A stretch of 14,575 nucleotides of DNA from Desulfurococcales archaeon (GTDB lineage Archaea > Thermoproteota > Thermoprotei_A > Sulfolobales > NBVN01). The stretch spans positions 1 through 14,575 of the forward strand of contig JALWQN010000106.1 of the NCBI GenBank assembly GCA_027083115.1, written 5' to 3'. The notes below the pieces were generated by a model. The model saw nothing but the letters and a program-made list of their open reading frames with translations, was not told the DNA's origin and ran no database searches. Both the position numbers and the translations under genes were made by a program. Of this stretch, positions 7,231 through 14,431 are shown one piece after another; within the stretch, counting starts at the first letter, position 1, and every line of letters starts with the position of its first letter.

Positions 7231-8592
7231 TCATTCGTTGAAGGAAGTTAATGGCTTGAGCTCTATCCCCTTACCAGGAACTATGTAGACCCTGAAAGCA
7301 CCTTCGTAGTGGTTAGTCATCCTCATCTTCTTAATTATTAAGTAACGCCTGACCTCCTTAACCTCCTCAGGATTACTCATCCATAAATGAATGACCCCGT
7401 CAGCTATATGCTCTAGCCCGAAACCGAAGGTGCTGTTATGGGCCACCAACCACCCTTCGCCAGCAACGAAGTTTTCGTTACCCTCAACAGATAAGTCATA
7501 CACGAACTCGCTCCCTGCATCCTTGCTAACGCCCTCAACACTAACTAACTCAATGCCTGAGTGAGTCAAATCATGTAGGTTTACACTTACTTCACGTCCT
7601 ACTGAATTAGTGGTTGGGACTGCCGGAAGTAGGTCGCCTGCATTAAGGTCTGACGCCCTGACTGGGGCAAGTTCCCCGCCCCTGAAAGCCATTATGCTGT
7701 GGTCCTCACTGACCTTAATCCTCCTGCCTCCTGAAGCTCTAACAATTAGTGTATTCCCTGATGACTTATGTCTGGCTACTGCAGTAACTCTCCTCCACTC
7801 AAAAAACATTGATTTAGGGTTGAGTGACAGGGTCTCTAAACCAACCTTGTTTATGGGCTTCACGCCTTCCTCACTGTCTCTGAAGAACCTGTCAATAAAA
7901 TCCGAAGCAGGCAATACCTTAATGGATGATCCTTCCTTAATTATTATCGGTGTTGATGCTTCAACGCTTTTCGTGGTCATTGCGTACTGAGAGACTAAGA
8001 AGGCAGTTACGTTCTCCCTGTGTGTAGCTATCTTTAGCTGGTAGGAGAACCTCCTAGCCATCGCCGGCCTATCCGCCCAGAAGGCAGAGAGGGAATCAAT
8101 AACTAGCCTAACGTGCTTCGATGGGGACTTCCTGCCCTCACTCAATAAGCCAAGAACCCTGTAGGCCTCCCTAATAGCGGCAATAAGGACATCTATCTCT
8201 AGGGCAGCGTACTTTCTTCCCTTATCTATCTCCTCCAGATCCCCAGTCAGTTGCTTAGCCGTCTTAAGTAGGCTGAATATATCTATGACTACTAACTGAG
8301 GTCTCCTGAAGGAAGGTCTTCCCCCCAAATAATGGGTTTCATAATCATCTAAATACATCCTGAATTGCCTAGCCTGCCTTAAGACATCCCTGAACTCAGC
8401 CTCAGTTGTCACGTAAATGACTGGGTCACCGGCCTGAAGGCCAGCCCAAGCGTAATGGATGCATAATATCGACTTGCCTGTGCCTGGTTCCCCAGTCACC
8501 GCAACCCAGGATCCCTTAGGCACACCACCCTCTAAAGCAGCATCTAATTTATCTACTCCCGTACTGACACGGGTTACTTCATCCTTTATCAA
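7231..8592 (-). CDS. KaiC/RadA-like RecA-superfamily ATPase containing a mini-intein
   Basis: A RecA-fold ATPase of the archaeal KaiC/RAD55-like group; such proteins act in DNA repair or signalling, but the exact role here is unknown. The precursor has 453 residues. The KaiC-type N-terminus STGVDKLDAALEGGVPKGS (about 10-28) leads into Walker A GEPGTGKS (34-41) and Walker B RLVIDSL (162-168). The SQYAMTTK strand (201-208) is interrupted by the intein at 209-386 and resumes as STFGFGLEHIADGVIHLW (387-404). Without the intein the host protein is 275 residues, normal for a single-domain family member. The start is TTG, supported by GAGGT six bases upstream. It is divergent from trpS, and the spacer holds one palindromic TATA box. 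Splicing should be needed to restore the ATPase fold. Confidence 0.93.
   Translation of the reverse strand: MIKDEVTRVSTGVDKLDAALEGGVPKGSWVAVTGEPGTGKSILCIHYAWAGLQAGDPVIYVTTEAEFRDVLRQARQFRMYLDDYETHYLGGRPSFRRPQLVVIDIFSLLKTAKQLTGDLEEIDKGRKYAALEIDVLIAAIREAYRVLGLLSEGRKSPSKHVRLVIDSLSAFWADRPAMARRFSYQLKIATHRENVTAFLVSQYAMTTKSVEASTPIIIKEGSSIKVLPASDFIDRFFRDSEEGVKPINKVGLETLSLNPKSMFFEWRRVTAVARHKSSGNTLIVRASGGRRIKVSEDHSIMAFRGGELAPVRASDLNAGDLLPAVPTTNSVGREVSVNLHDLTHSGIELVSVEGVSKDAGSEFVYDLSVEGNENFVAGEGWLVAHNSTFGFGLEHIADGVIHLWMSNPEEVKEVRRYLIIKKMRMTNHYEGAFRVYIVPGKGIELKPLTSFNE
7435..7968 (-). mobile_element. Mini-intein (178 aa) inside the KaiC-like ATPase
   Basis: The intein runs from Ser209 to Asn386 of the precursor. 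Block A begins SVEASTPIIIKEG, with T-P at the usual positions 6-7. Block B is IKVSEDHSIM with the expected His298. Block F is VYDLSVEGNENFVAGEG, and block G ends LVAHN before the +1 residue Ser387. The splice residues Ser1, His-Asn and Ser+1 are all present, so it looks able to splice. Only about 60 residues separate blocks B and F, too few for a homing endonuclease, so it cannot move by itself. Joined exteins read TTK-STFGFG, which matches uninterrupted family members as I remember them. Confidence 0.9.
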
Positions 8593-8625
8593 TGGAGTAC
8601 CTCAAGATAATTACTTGATCAAACC

Positions 8626-8632
8626 TTATAAT
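8626..8632. promoter_or_regulatory. Palindromic TATA box between trpS and the KaiC-like gene
   Basis: TTATAA (8626-8631) lies 26 bases before the GTG at 8655 on the plus strand. On the minus strand it would place a start near 8603, just including the GAGGT ribosome site of the KaiC-like gene. One TBP site could therefore serve both directions; no second good TATA box is visible in the 62-base spacer. Confidence 0.5.
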
Positions 8633-8654
8633 GCACTCCCTTAACTCATTACCG

Positions 8655-9785
8655 GTGTTGCCTATTGTGGCGTTAAGGATAGATCCCTGGAGCTCAACGA
8701 CTATTAAGGAGTATGAGAAGCTCTTCGCTTACTTCGGAATAAAGCCCTTCAATGAGGTTCTACCCGAACTCTCTGAGTTGGTTGAACCCCACCCACTCAT
8801 GCGTAGAGGGGTGGTCTTCGGCCATAGAGACTTCAGGAACTTCCTGCAAGTCATTAAGTCAGGAGGTAAGGCAGCAATACTTACTGGCTTAATGCCTTCA
8901 GGAAAAATGCATTTAGGCCATAAGATGGTTATTGATCAGTTAGTCTATTACCAGAAGGTCATGAAGGCAAAGGTCTTTGTAGCTATAGCTGATGTTGAGG
9001 CCTACGCCGTCAGGAAGAAAAGCAGGAAGGAAGTTATTGAGTCAGCACTAAATGAATACATACCTAACTACTTAGCCTTAGGTCTAGACCCTGAGAAGAC
9101 CGTGATTTACTTCCAGTCTAACTATAGGCCAGAGTACTACAGGCTCATCCAGCTATTCTCAAGGAAGGTGACCCTCGCAGAAATGCAGGCCATATACGGC
9201 CAAGATCTGGGGCCAGCTAAAATCATGGCCGCCTTAACGCAGGCAGCAGACATACTTCACCCATACCTAAACGAGTTCGGAGGCCACGACATAGTTCTTG
9301 TTCCTGTGGGTGCAGATCAAGACCCCCACCTGAGGCTAGCTAGGGACATAGCTGACAGGTACTCAAACGACATAAGGTTAGGTAGGCCTGCCTCAACCTA
9401 CCACAGACTAATGACTGGATTAACTGGAGATAAGATGAGTTCGTCAAGACCTGATTCCTACATAGCCCTCACAGACCCTCCTGAAGAGGCAGCCAAGAAA
9501 GTTATGAGGTCCCTTACAGGAGGTAGGGCTACCGCAGAAGAGCAGAGGAAGCTAGGCGGGGAACCTCAGAAATGCCCTATCTTCGAGCTGAACGCCTACC
9601 ACCTAATACCTGACGATAACGAGTTAAGGAAACTATATGAAGACTGCGTTTCTGGAAGAATACTTTGCGGGAGATGCAAGAAAGAGACTGCCGAAAGACT
9701 TAAGGAATTCCTTAAGGAACATCAGGAGAGACTCAACTCAGTTAAGGACCTGGTTAAGGAAGTTGTTAAGCCCCCAGCATTCTGA
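8655..9785 (+). CDS. trpS: Tryptophanyl-tRNA synthetase
   Basis: A cytoplasmic class Ic aminoacyl-tRNA synthetase that charges tRNA-Trp. It has about 376 residues, the archaeal/eukaryotic TrpRS size. Near the N-terminus it has IDPWSS and YFGIKPF, then MRRGVVFGHRDF, a pattern specific to archaeal/eukaryotic TrpRS. The HIGH motif is GKMHLGH (about 83-89) and the KMSKS motif is KMSSS (about 260-264), followed by the conserved SLTGGRATAEEQRKLGGEP. GADQDPHLRLARDIA is also diagnostic. An in-frame ATG at 8631 would give 384 residues, but it lies inside the TATA box; GTG at 8655 sits 26 bases downstream, the position expected of a leaderless start, and I prefer it. It is divergent from the KaiC-like gene and followed by tRNA-Ser. 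All catalytic motifs are intact. Confidence 0.96.
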   Translation: MLPIVALRIDPWSSTTIKEYEKLFAYFGIKPFNEVLPELSELVEPHPLMRRGVVFGHRDFRNFLQVIKSGGKAAILTGLMPSGKMHLGHKMVIDQLVYYQKVMKAKVFVAIADVEAYAVRKKSRKEVIESALNEYIPNYLALGLDPEKTVIYFQSNYRPEYYRLIQLFSRKVTLAEMQAIYGQDLGPAKIMAALTQAADILHPYLNEFGGHDIVLVPVGADQDPHLRLARDIADRYSNDIRLGRPASTYHRLMTGLTGDKMSSSRPDSYIALTDPPEEAAKKVMRSLTGGRATAEEQRKLGGEPQKCPIFELNAYHLIPDDNELRKLYEDCVSGRILCGRCKKETAERLKEFLKEHQERLNSVKDLVKEVVKPPAF

Positions 9786-9794
9786 GGTTAAAAA

Positions 9795-9803
9795 CATTAA
9801 TAC
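9795..9803 (+). promoter_or_regulatory. TATA box of tRNA-Ser
   Basis: ACATTAATA lies 25-33 bases upstream of the tRNA-Ser 5' end and just after the trpS stop codon. The match is moderate; GTTAAAAAC, about 8 bases further upstream, is an alternative. Confidence 0.45.
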
Positions 9804-9827
9804 CCTCAAACAACCAAGTACTTAAGG

Positions 9828-9933
9828 GCCGGGGTGCCCGAGCGGCCCAAGGGGGTGGGCTCGAGTTCATTTCCGGCGAGGAGAGACCCACTGCCCCCTG
9901 CGGGGCACGCGGGTTCGAATCCCGCCCCCGGCG
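9828..9933 (+). tRNA. tRNA-Ser(CGA) with a 20-base intron
   Basis: A type II tRNA. Acceptor GCCGGGG/CCCCGGC. The anticodon stem GTGGG (9855-9859) / CCCAC (9887-9891) encloses a mature loop CTCGAGA, anticodon CGA. The intron at 9866-9885 is at the canonical 37/38 site. The variable arm TGCCCC-ctgc-GGGGCA and the T arm GCGGG-TTCGAAT-CCCGC follow. Discriminator G, with CCA encoded at 9934-9936. Mature length is 86 bases. Confidence 0.95.
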
Positions 9934-9960
9934 CCAACAAACAACTTAATCACGCCCTAA

Positions 9961-10914
9961 ATGAGGCAGGGAAGGAAATTGCAGATTAAGGGATTAACAG
10001 TTATTAGGGAGTTCGATCCTTGGAATTCCCCACTCTGTACTTGCCCACATAAGTTCACGCTAAACCCGTACACTGGCTGCGCACACGGATGCCTGTACTG
10101 TTACGCAAGATCATACATTAAGGACTTCGATCACCCAAGACCTAAGAAAGATCTAATCGGTAGGTTAATTAAGGACCTCAGGAAGCTTCCTGAAGGCCTC
10201 CTAATATCCATGAGTGAATCAAGCGACCCTTACACACCCCCAGAGAAAGTATTAAGGATCACTAGGGAAGCAATAAAGCAAGTACTTAATCACGGCATGA
10301 GGTTACTTATAGTTACTAAGTCAGACCTAGTTACGAGAGACACTGACTTACTTAAGGACGCTCCCGCCTCAGTATCAATAACTATAACCACATTAAGTGA
10401 TTCATTAGCTAAGAAAATAGAGCCGGGCGCCCCATCACCAACTAGGAGGCTACAGGCAATTAAGGAATTAAGTCAGGAAGGAATACCAGTAACCGTCAGG
10501 GTTGACCCAATAATTCCTGAATTGAATGACTCAAGTGAAGAACTAATTGAGCTGATCGATGCTGTGGCTGAGGCAGGAGCCCAACAAATAACTACATCAA
10601 CATATAAAGCCAGATGGGACTCCCTAAAGAGATTAGGTAATGCCTTTCCCGAACTGAGAGAGAAACTATACAGAATGTACGTTAATGAAGGAATTAAGGT
10701 TGGGGGTTACTTCTATCTTCAAGCGAAGAGAAGGCTTAACTACATCATGATGGTGAGGGAGGAGGCAATGAAGAAGGGCTTAGCCTTCGCCACATGCAGG
10801 GAAGGTTTCCCGCAACTTCATACTCCAGGAATATACTGCGATGGCTCAACATACTCGTACCTGAGAAAAACCCTATACTCTAGTAGGCAATCAAAGCTAG
10901 TTAAGGAGCCATAA
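9961..10914 (+). CDS. Radical SAM protein, SPL (spore photoproduct lyase-like) family
   Basis: A radical SAM enzyme that binds a 4Fe-4S cluster through CAHGCLYC (Cys40, Cys44, Cys47), the CxxxCxxC motif followed by YAR, as in the SPL/Rv2578c-like group. Residues about 19-40 (DPWNSPLCTCPH...NPYTGC) are the usual lead-in, with two extra Cys at 26 and 28. Later segments SMSESSDPYTPPE and TVRVDPIIPELND fit the SAM-binding barrel. The length, 317 residues, is normal. Members are often annotated as DNA repair photolyases, but most have no proven substrate, so I give only the family. The ATG lies 24 bases after the encoded CCA of tRNA-Ser with no clear ribosome site; a TTG six codons later is an alternative. 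It converges with the aminotransferase gene. Confidence 0.9.
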   Translation: MRQGRKLQIKGLTVIREFDPWNSPLCTCPHKFTLNPYTGCAHGCLYCYARSYIKDFDHPRPKKDLIGRLIKDLRKLPEGLLISMSESSDPYTPPEKVLRITREAIKQVLNHGMRLLIVTKSDLVTRDTDLLKDAPASVSITITTLSDSLAKKIEPGAPSPTRRLQAIKELSQEGIPVTVRVDPIIPELNDSSEELIELIDAVAEAGAQQITTSTYKARWDSLKRLGNAFPELREKLYRMYVNEGIKVGGYFYLQAKRRLNYIMMVREEAMKKGLAFATCREGFPQLHTPGIYCDGSTYSYLRKTLYSSRQSKLVKEP

Positions 10915-10976
10915 AAACCTGTTCTGCTAGGTAAACACCTCAGTATCATAATTAACTACATAAATCACTAATTATC

Positions 10977-11021
10977 CCTAACACAACGAGTCTTAAGCCC
11001 GTCCCCTTTGACCGAACTTGA
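10977..11021 (-). pseudogene. Decayed fragment of tRNA-Leu(TAA)
   Basis: This short stretch copies the middle of tRNA-Leu(TAA) in the same orientation. The 26 bases at 10990-11015 are identical to 4506-4531 and cover the end of the D loop, the D stem 3' side and most of the anticodon arm, including TAA. Identity then weakens on both sides: CCTAACACAACGAG against CCTACGCCAACGGG in the variable region, and the 5' D-stem strand. No acceptor or T arm is present, so it cannot be a working tRNA. It lies between two convergent genes. Confidence 0.8.
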
Positions 11022-11058
11022 ACTATAGGTTAAGTAAGGTATAAGTTAGCTACATGAC

Positions 11059-12300
11059 TTAGCGGTATTCTCCCAGTATTTTCTTCTGTTTTTCTATTAG
11101 GTAATCTATTTCTTCCTTGGTGTTGAAGAAGTGAGTGCTTACCCTAATACCACCCACACCACCAACATACCTTAAGGAAACCTTAATTGGTTTCTCATTA
11201 GGTGGCGGAGCAGTGAAGCGCCTATAGGTTTCACTATCGATCTTAGGGTTGCCTGTAGTGTAGACTATTAGCCCATGCCTCTTCCTTCTGTCTTCAGGCG
11301 TCACTACCTTACACCCAATTTCATGAAGCTTACTGATTAAATAATCACCTAAGTTACGGACCCGGTACTCAATCTCGCTTATCCCAATATTAAGGAGGAA
11401 ATCTAGGGTTGCCTCCCAACCATAAAGGATCGGCGTTACGTTAACCCCCATCTCGAACTTGTTTGCGTTCTTAACTAGGGGGCGGTCCCAATGCTTTAGG
11501 TTATCGTGCTCTGGGCTCTCGAAAGGTATTCTTCCCTTAATATCTGCCCACAAATAGTTTCTGAAGTCCGGATCTAGTTCTTCAATTATTTCTTTCCTTA
11601 CGTAAAGTATTCCTGCGCCTTCAGGACCGCACTGCCACTTATAGCTGCCTGTAAGAAGGAAATCAATACCTAACTTATGAACATCAATATCTATTGCCCC
11701 AACAGCCTGGAAAGCATCATCAAGAACGTAGGCCCCGTGATCATGAGCAACCTCAGACACTTCCTTAACGTTATCGTATGTGTATCCGCTCCAAGGCATC
11801 GTGTGATTAATGACTACCAACTTAGTCCTATCATCAATAAACCTCTCTAACTCATCAACAGGGATTAAGCCACCCCTATTCCTAACCCTCCTCAACTCAA
11901 CACCTTTCTTTCTCCTCAAATTAAGCAGTATGTAAGGGATTGAGGGATAATCTAAGTCAGTGAAGACAACGTTATCACCCCTACCCCAAGTAAGGACATC
12001 ATTAATGATTAGGTTGGCCGCAGTCATTATTCTATAGTTGTTTGTGACTTCCTCCGCACACGCATGAATGAGTTCAGCTGCCTTCCTTATTGTTTCGAAA
12101 AATACCTGAGTAAGGAAAGGATGAGTTGCTTCACCGTATGGTGGTACATCCTCGATCTTGCCTGCCTCATAAAAAAGCAGGCACTCCTTAATTGCGTTCA
12201 TCCAGTACTTTCCTGGAGGGGCCTGATCTCCAGTGTTTAGGTAGACCCACCGCTTAAGGATAGGGTACTGTTCCCTAATATTTCGTAAGTCCTTAATCAT
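11059..12300 (-). CDS. Class V aminotransferase-fold PLP enzyme
   Basis: A cytoplasmic pyridoxal-phosphate enzyme of the fold shared by cysteine desulfurases, kynureninases and isopenicillin-N epimerase-like proteins. It has 413 residues from the ATG at 12300. The Schiff-base lysine is in GSYKWQCGPEGAG (about Lys221) and the cofactor-binding aspartate in YVLDDAFQAVGAIDID (about 194-195). NHTMPWSGY and the C-terminal VGGIRVSTHFFNTKEEIDYL are also typical. There is no N-terminal extension or Cys-rich loop that would point to a sulfur-mobilising desulfurase, so the substrate is open. A TTG start at 12336 is possible, but GAGGT, seven bases before the ATG, decides for 12300. It is divergent from the ABC exporter genes and convergent with the radical SAM gene. 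Confidence 0.88.
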   Translation of the reverse strand: MIKDLRNIREQYPILKRWVYLNTGDQAPPGKYWMNAIKECLLFYEAGKIEDVPPYGEATHPFLTQVFFETIRKAAELIHACAEEVTNNYRIMTAANLIINDVLTWGRGDNVVFTDLDYPSIPYILLNLRRKKGVELRRVRNRGGLIPVDELERFIDDRTKLVVINHTMPWSGYTYDNVKEVSEVAHDHGAYVLDDAFQAVGAIDIDVHKLGIDFLLTGSYKWQCGPEGAGILYVRKEIIEELDPDFRNYLWADIKGRIPFESPEHDNLKHWDRPLVKNANKFEMGVNVTPILYGWEATLDFLLNIGISEIEYRVRNLGDYLISKLHEIGCKVVTPEDRRKRHGLIVYTTGNPKIDSETYRRFTAPPPNEKPIKVSLRYVGGVGGIRVSTHFFNTKEEIDYLIEKQKKILGEYR

Positions 12301-12486
12301 TTTCTTGACCTCACGCAATGATGACTTAATGCTCAAGAATTAATTAGCAGAAATACATAATTAATCTAGTTAAATTCAGGTGGTTAATGCTGTGCAACTA
12401 GCTTGCAGTTAGTTATGCTCTTATTAACCGCTCAGTCAATAATGATGGGAGAGGACCTAAAGTGCTTGAGGACGGAGGAAAGAAAA

Positions 12487-13422
12487 ATGGGTAATGAATG
12501 CATCATTTCTGTTGAGGGATTAACTAAGAAGTACGGCGAATTAATGGCAGTTGATCACATATCTTTCTGTGTTAGGAGGAACGAAATATTTGGGTTTCTT
12601 GGCCCTAATGGGGCAGGGAAAACAACCACTGTTAGGATGCTTGTTGGGTTAACGAGAATAACCGAAGGTAAGGCATGGATAGAGGGGTATGATGTGGTTA
12701 GGGATTATAAGAGAGTGAGGAGCGTAATAGGTGTGGTTCCAGACATATCTAACCTTTATTCTGAGTTAACATGCCTTCAGAACCTGATTTTCTCTGCCGC
12801 AATGTATGGTGTGCCTAGAGAGAAGAGGCTTAAACGAGCTGAGGAGCTCCTGAAGTTCTTCGGGCTCTGGAGAATGAGGGACTTTAAGTTCAAGAACCTC
12901 TCAAGAGGTCTTAAGAGAAGGCTAACCATAGCTGCTGCATTAACGCATAACCCTAAAGTCCTTTTCCTGGATGAACCAACTTCAGGCTTAGACATCATGA
13001 GCAGGAGGATGGTTTGGGAGAAAATACTGGAGCTCAATAGGTCTGGAGTAACCATATTCTTAACGAGTCATAACGTTTATGAAGCCTTCCACATCAGCGA
13101 CAGAATAGGGGTAATAAATAAAGGAAAGATTGTTGCTCTAGGAACACCTGCTGAGCTAAGCAAGAGATTCAGTGCCAAAGAAGTTATTGAGGTGGCTTTC
13201 TACCCTAAAAACCCTAGAGAGAGTGAACTAATTAAGCAACTTAATGGCGCGTTAAGCGTTAAGTTAAGGAAGGACCACTTAGAGATCGTTGCTTCAGACC
13301 CAACCTCAGTTATTGAGGGATTAATTCTTTACGCTAAACAAAATAACCTGGAACTCAGCACGCTTAACTTAAGGGGTGCTGATGCTGAAGAACTATTCCT
13401 CAGGATCGTGGGTGAGCAATGA
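12487..13422 (+). CDS. ABC-type exporter ATPase (DrrA/CcmA-like)
   Basis: The ATP-hydrolysing subunit of a two-gene ABC-2 exporter; partner and substrate would be the permease that follows and an unknown compound. It has 311 residues from the ATG at 12487, chosen because GGAGG lies eight bases upstream; a TTG at 12403 would add 28 unlike residues. Walker A is GPNGAGKTT (about 39-47), the signature region LSRGLKRRLTIAAAL (about 138-152), Walker B VLFLDEPTSGLD (about 158-169) and the H-loop TSHN (His195). At the Q-loop the sequence is VVPDISNLYSELT, without the usual glutamine, and the signature reads LSRG rather than LSGG; both departures occur in archaeal exporters of this group as I recall. 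A C-terminal alpha/beta extension of about 80 residues follows. It overlaps the permease gene by ATGA. Confidence 0.93.
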   Translation: MGNECIISVEGLTKKYGELMAVDHISFCVRRNEIFGFLGPNGAGKTTTVRMLVGLTRITEGKAWIEGYDVVRDYKRVRSVIGVVPDISNLYSELTCLQNLIFSAAMYGVPREKRLKRAEELLKFFGLWRMRDFKFKNLSRGLKRRLTIAAALTHNPKVLFLDEPTSGLDIMSRRMVWEKILELNRSGVTIFLTSHNVYEAFHISDRIGVINKGKIVALGTPAELSKRFSAKEVIEVAFYPKNPRESELIKQLNGALSVKLRKDHLEIVASDPTSVIEGLILYAKQNNLELSTLNLRGADAEELFLRIVGEQ

Positions 13423-14153
13423 TGCTCGACGAATTCGTTAAGGCAGGATATATAGCTCTAAAAGATTTCAGGGAGTACTACATGAAGCCAGGATCACTGA
13501 GTTGGGGAATAATATTCCCTTTCGTTTTTGCTTTAGCGTTCATGACTAAGCGAGGGGGACTGACCGAGTGGTTAGCACCAGGAATGATTTCCTTAGCTCT
13601 ATTCTTCGGCTCAACATCCATGTCGGCAATGTCTATAGTTTTCGAAAGGAGAATAGGTTCTTTTGAGAGATTACTTCTTTTCCCCGTAAGCTATAACTGC
13701 ATATCTCTAGGGAAATCATTAAGTAGCTTCATAATGGGCCTGATTTCTGCAGTCCCTGTCTTACTCCTTACCTTAATAGTTCTTCCAGAACCCCCTGCAT
13801 ACTTACTTCTCTTAGCTGTCAATATAGCCATAACTACGTTTGCGTCATCGACTTTCGGAGTCTTCCTATCCTTCTTGGTTAAGGACCCGGCGCAAGTAAT
13901 GATCGTGTTTAACCTAGTTAGGTTCCCCATGATGTTTCTTTCGGACGTAATTATACCAGTCACTATAATGCCTCAGTACCTAGTGCCTATAGCGCTGGCT
14001 TTACCCCTTACTTACATGACTGAAGCCCTACGCTTTGCCTACACTGGCACCTACGATGTCATTCCCCCAGCAATCTCCATCACTGTATCGCTAGTTATAG
14101 GTGTTCTTTTCCTTCTAGCCGCTAGTGAAGTAATAAAGAGAAGCAAGCCTTAA
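13419..14153 (+). CDS. ABC-2 type transporter permease
   Basis: The membrane half of the exporter, 244 residues. It has the ABC-2 layout: a short N-terminal amphipathic region (EFVKAGYIALKDFREYYM) and then about six hydrophobic segments, the first near SLSWGIIFPFVFALAFM and the last at TVSLVIGVLFLLAASEVI. The middle FERRIGSFERLLLFPVSYNCISLGKS is the conserved cytoplasmic loop of this family, and PLTYMTEALRFAYTG near the end matches the usual P-x-x-Y-x-x-x-x-x-R block. The start overlaps the ATPase stop as ATGA; a second ATG follows at once at 13422 and is better spaced from GGTGA, so either may be used. The exported substrate is unknown: drug, lipid or peptide are all possible. Confidence 0.92.
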   Translation: MMLDEFVKAGYIALKDFREYYMKPGSLSWGIIFPFVFALAFMTKRGGLTEWLAPGMISLALFFGSTSMSAMSIVFERRIGSFERLLLFPVSYNCISLGKSLSSFIMGLISAVPVLLLTLIVLPEPPAYLLLLAVNIAITTFASSTFGVFLSFLVKDPAQVMIVFNLVRFPMMFLSDVIIPVTIMPQYLVPIALALPLTYMTEALRFAYTGTYDVIPPAISITVSLVIGVLFLLAASEVIKRSKP

Positions 14154-14165
14154 AGCCCAAACTCC

Positions 14166-14178
14166 AAAAGTAACTTTT
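14166..14178. terminator. Possible terminator after the ABC exporter genes
   Basis: AAAAG-TAA-CTTTT is a small palindrome ending in four T, 13 bases after the permease stop. A larger hairpin follows at 14185-14214. The evidence is position and base content only. Confidence 0.3.
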
Positions 14179-14184
14179 CCTTAA

Positions 14185-14214
14185 TGGTTGAGGCATATTT
14201 GCATCCTCCAACCA
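14185..14214. repeat. Inverted repeat downstream of the exporter operon
   Basis: TGGTTG (14185-14190) pairs with CAACCA (14209-14214); inside it GCA-tatt-TGC can pair again, with AGG/CCT nearby. It could fold as an RNA hairpin at the 3' end of the exporter message, or be part of an element end. Confidence 0.4.
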
Positions 14215-14254
14215 CCCAAAGGAGTGGGCACGAACAACTATTTTCTAATCCCTC

Positions 14255-14431
14255 CTAATCCTTTCCAGAACCTGGCGGGACACAGGTTACGTTAAGACTT
14301 ACTGGAGATACTCATGACTTCGTTAGGTCACGCAACCCCTTAACGAGTACAAGCCCAGAGGCATTAACGTCAGAGCTTAAAACATATGTGAATCTCGAGT
14401 TCCCTAGATGGCAACCTAAACATGTATCTAT
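14255..14431 (-). pseudogene. Possible C-terminal remnant of an IS200/IS605 TnpB
   Basis: One minus-strand frame reads TCLGCHLGNSRFTY, then SSDVNASGLVLVKGL and RDLTKS, a TGA at 14312-14314, and on to a TAG at 14255-14257. The order CxxC, a G-rich turn, R-F, then [SA]-D-V-N-A-S and a hydrophobic helix ending in G-L resembles the zinc ribbon and final active-site aspartate of TnpB. The second Cys pair is missing, the frame has a stop, and a TAA at 14432-14434 closes the front, so it is a remnant if real. An inverted repeat AACCTG/CAGGTT (14269-14288) lies near its 3' end. The match is by eye only. Confidence 0.35.

Noticed and set aside
7435..7959. Reading the intein as starting at Ala212 (ASTPIII)
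   Set aside because: The T-P pair of block A would then be at positions 3-4 instead of 6-7, and the joined extein would keep an extra SVE. Starting at Ser209 puts block A in register and restores TTK-STFGFG.
9637..9825. Plus-strand ORF of 62 codons overlapping the end of trpS
   Set aside because: It is a shifted frame of the trpS C-terminus, rich in Lys/Arg/Leu with no motif, and it ends at the tRNA-Ser promoter.
10977..11021. A full second tRNA-Leu gene
   Set aside because: There is no acceptor stem or T arm around the 26-base identical core, and both flanks diverge at once.
13691..13963. Minus-strand ORF of 90 codons inside the ABC-2 permease gene
   Set aside because: It is an antisense shadow of a gene with a clear membrane pattern, and it has no start signal of its own.
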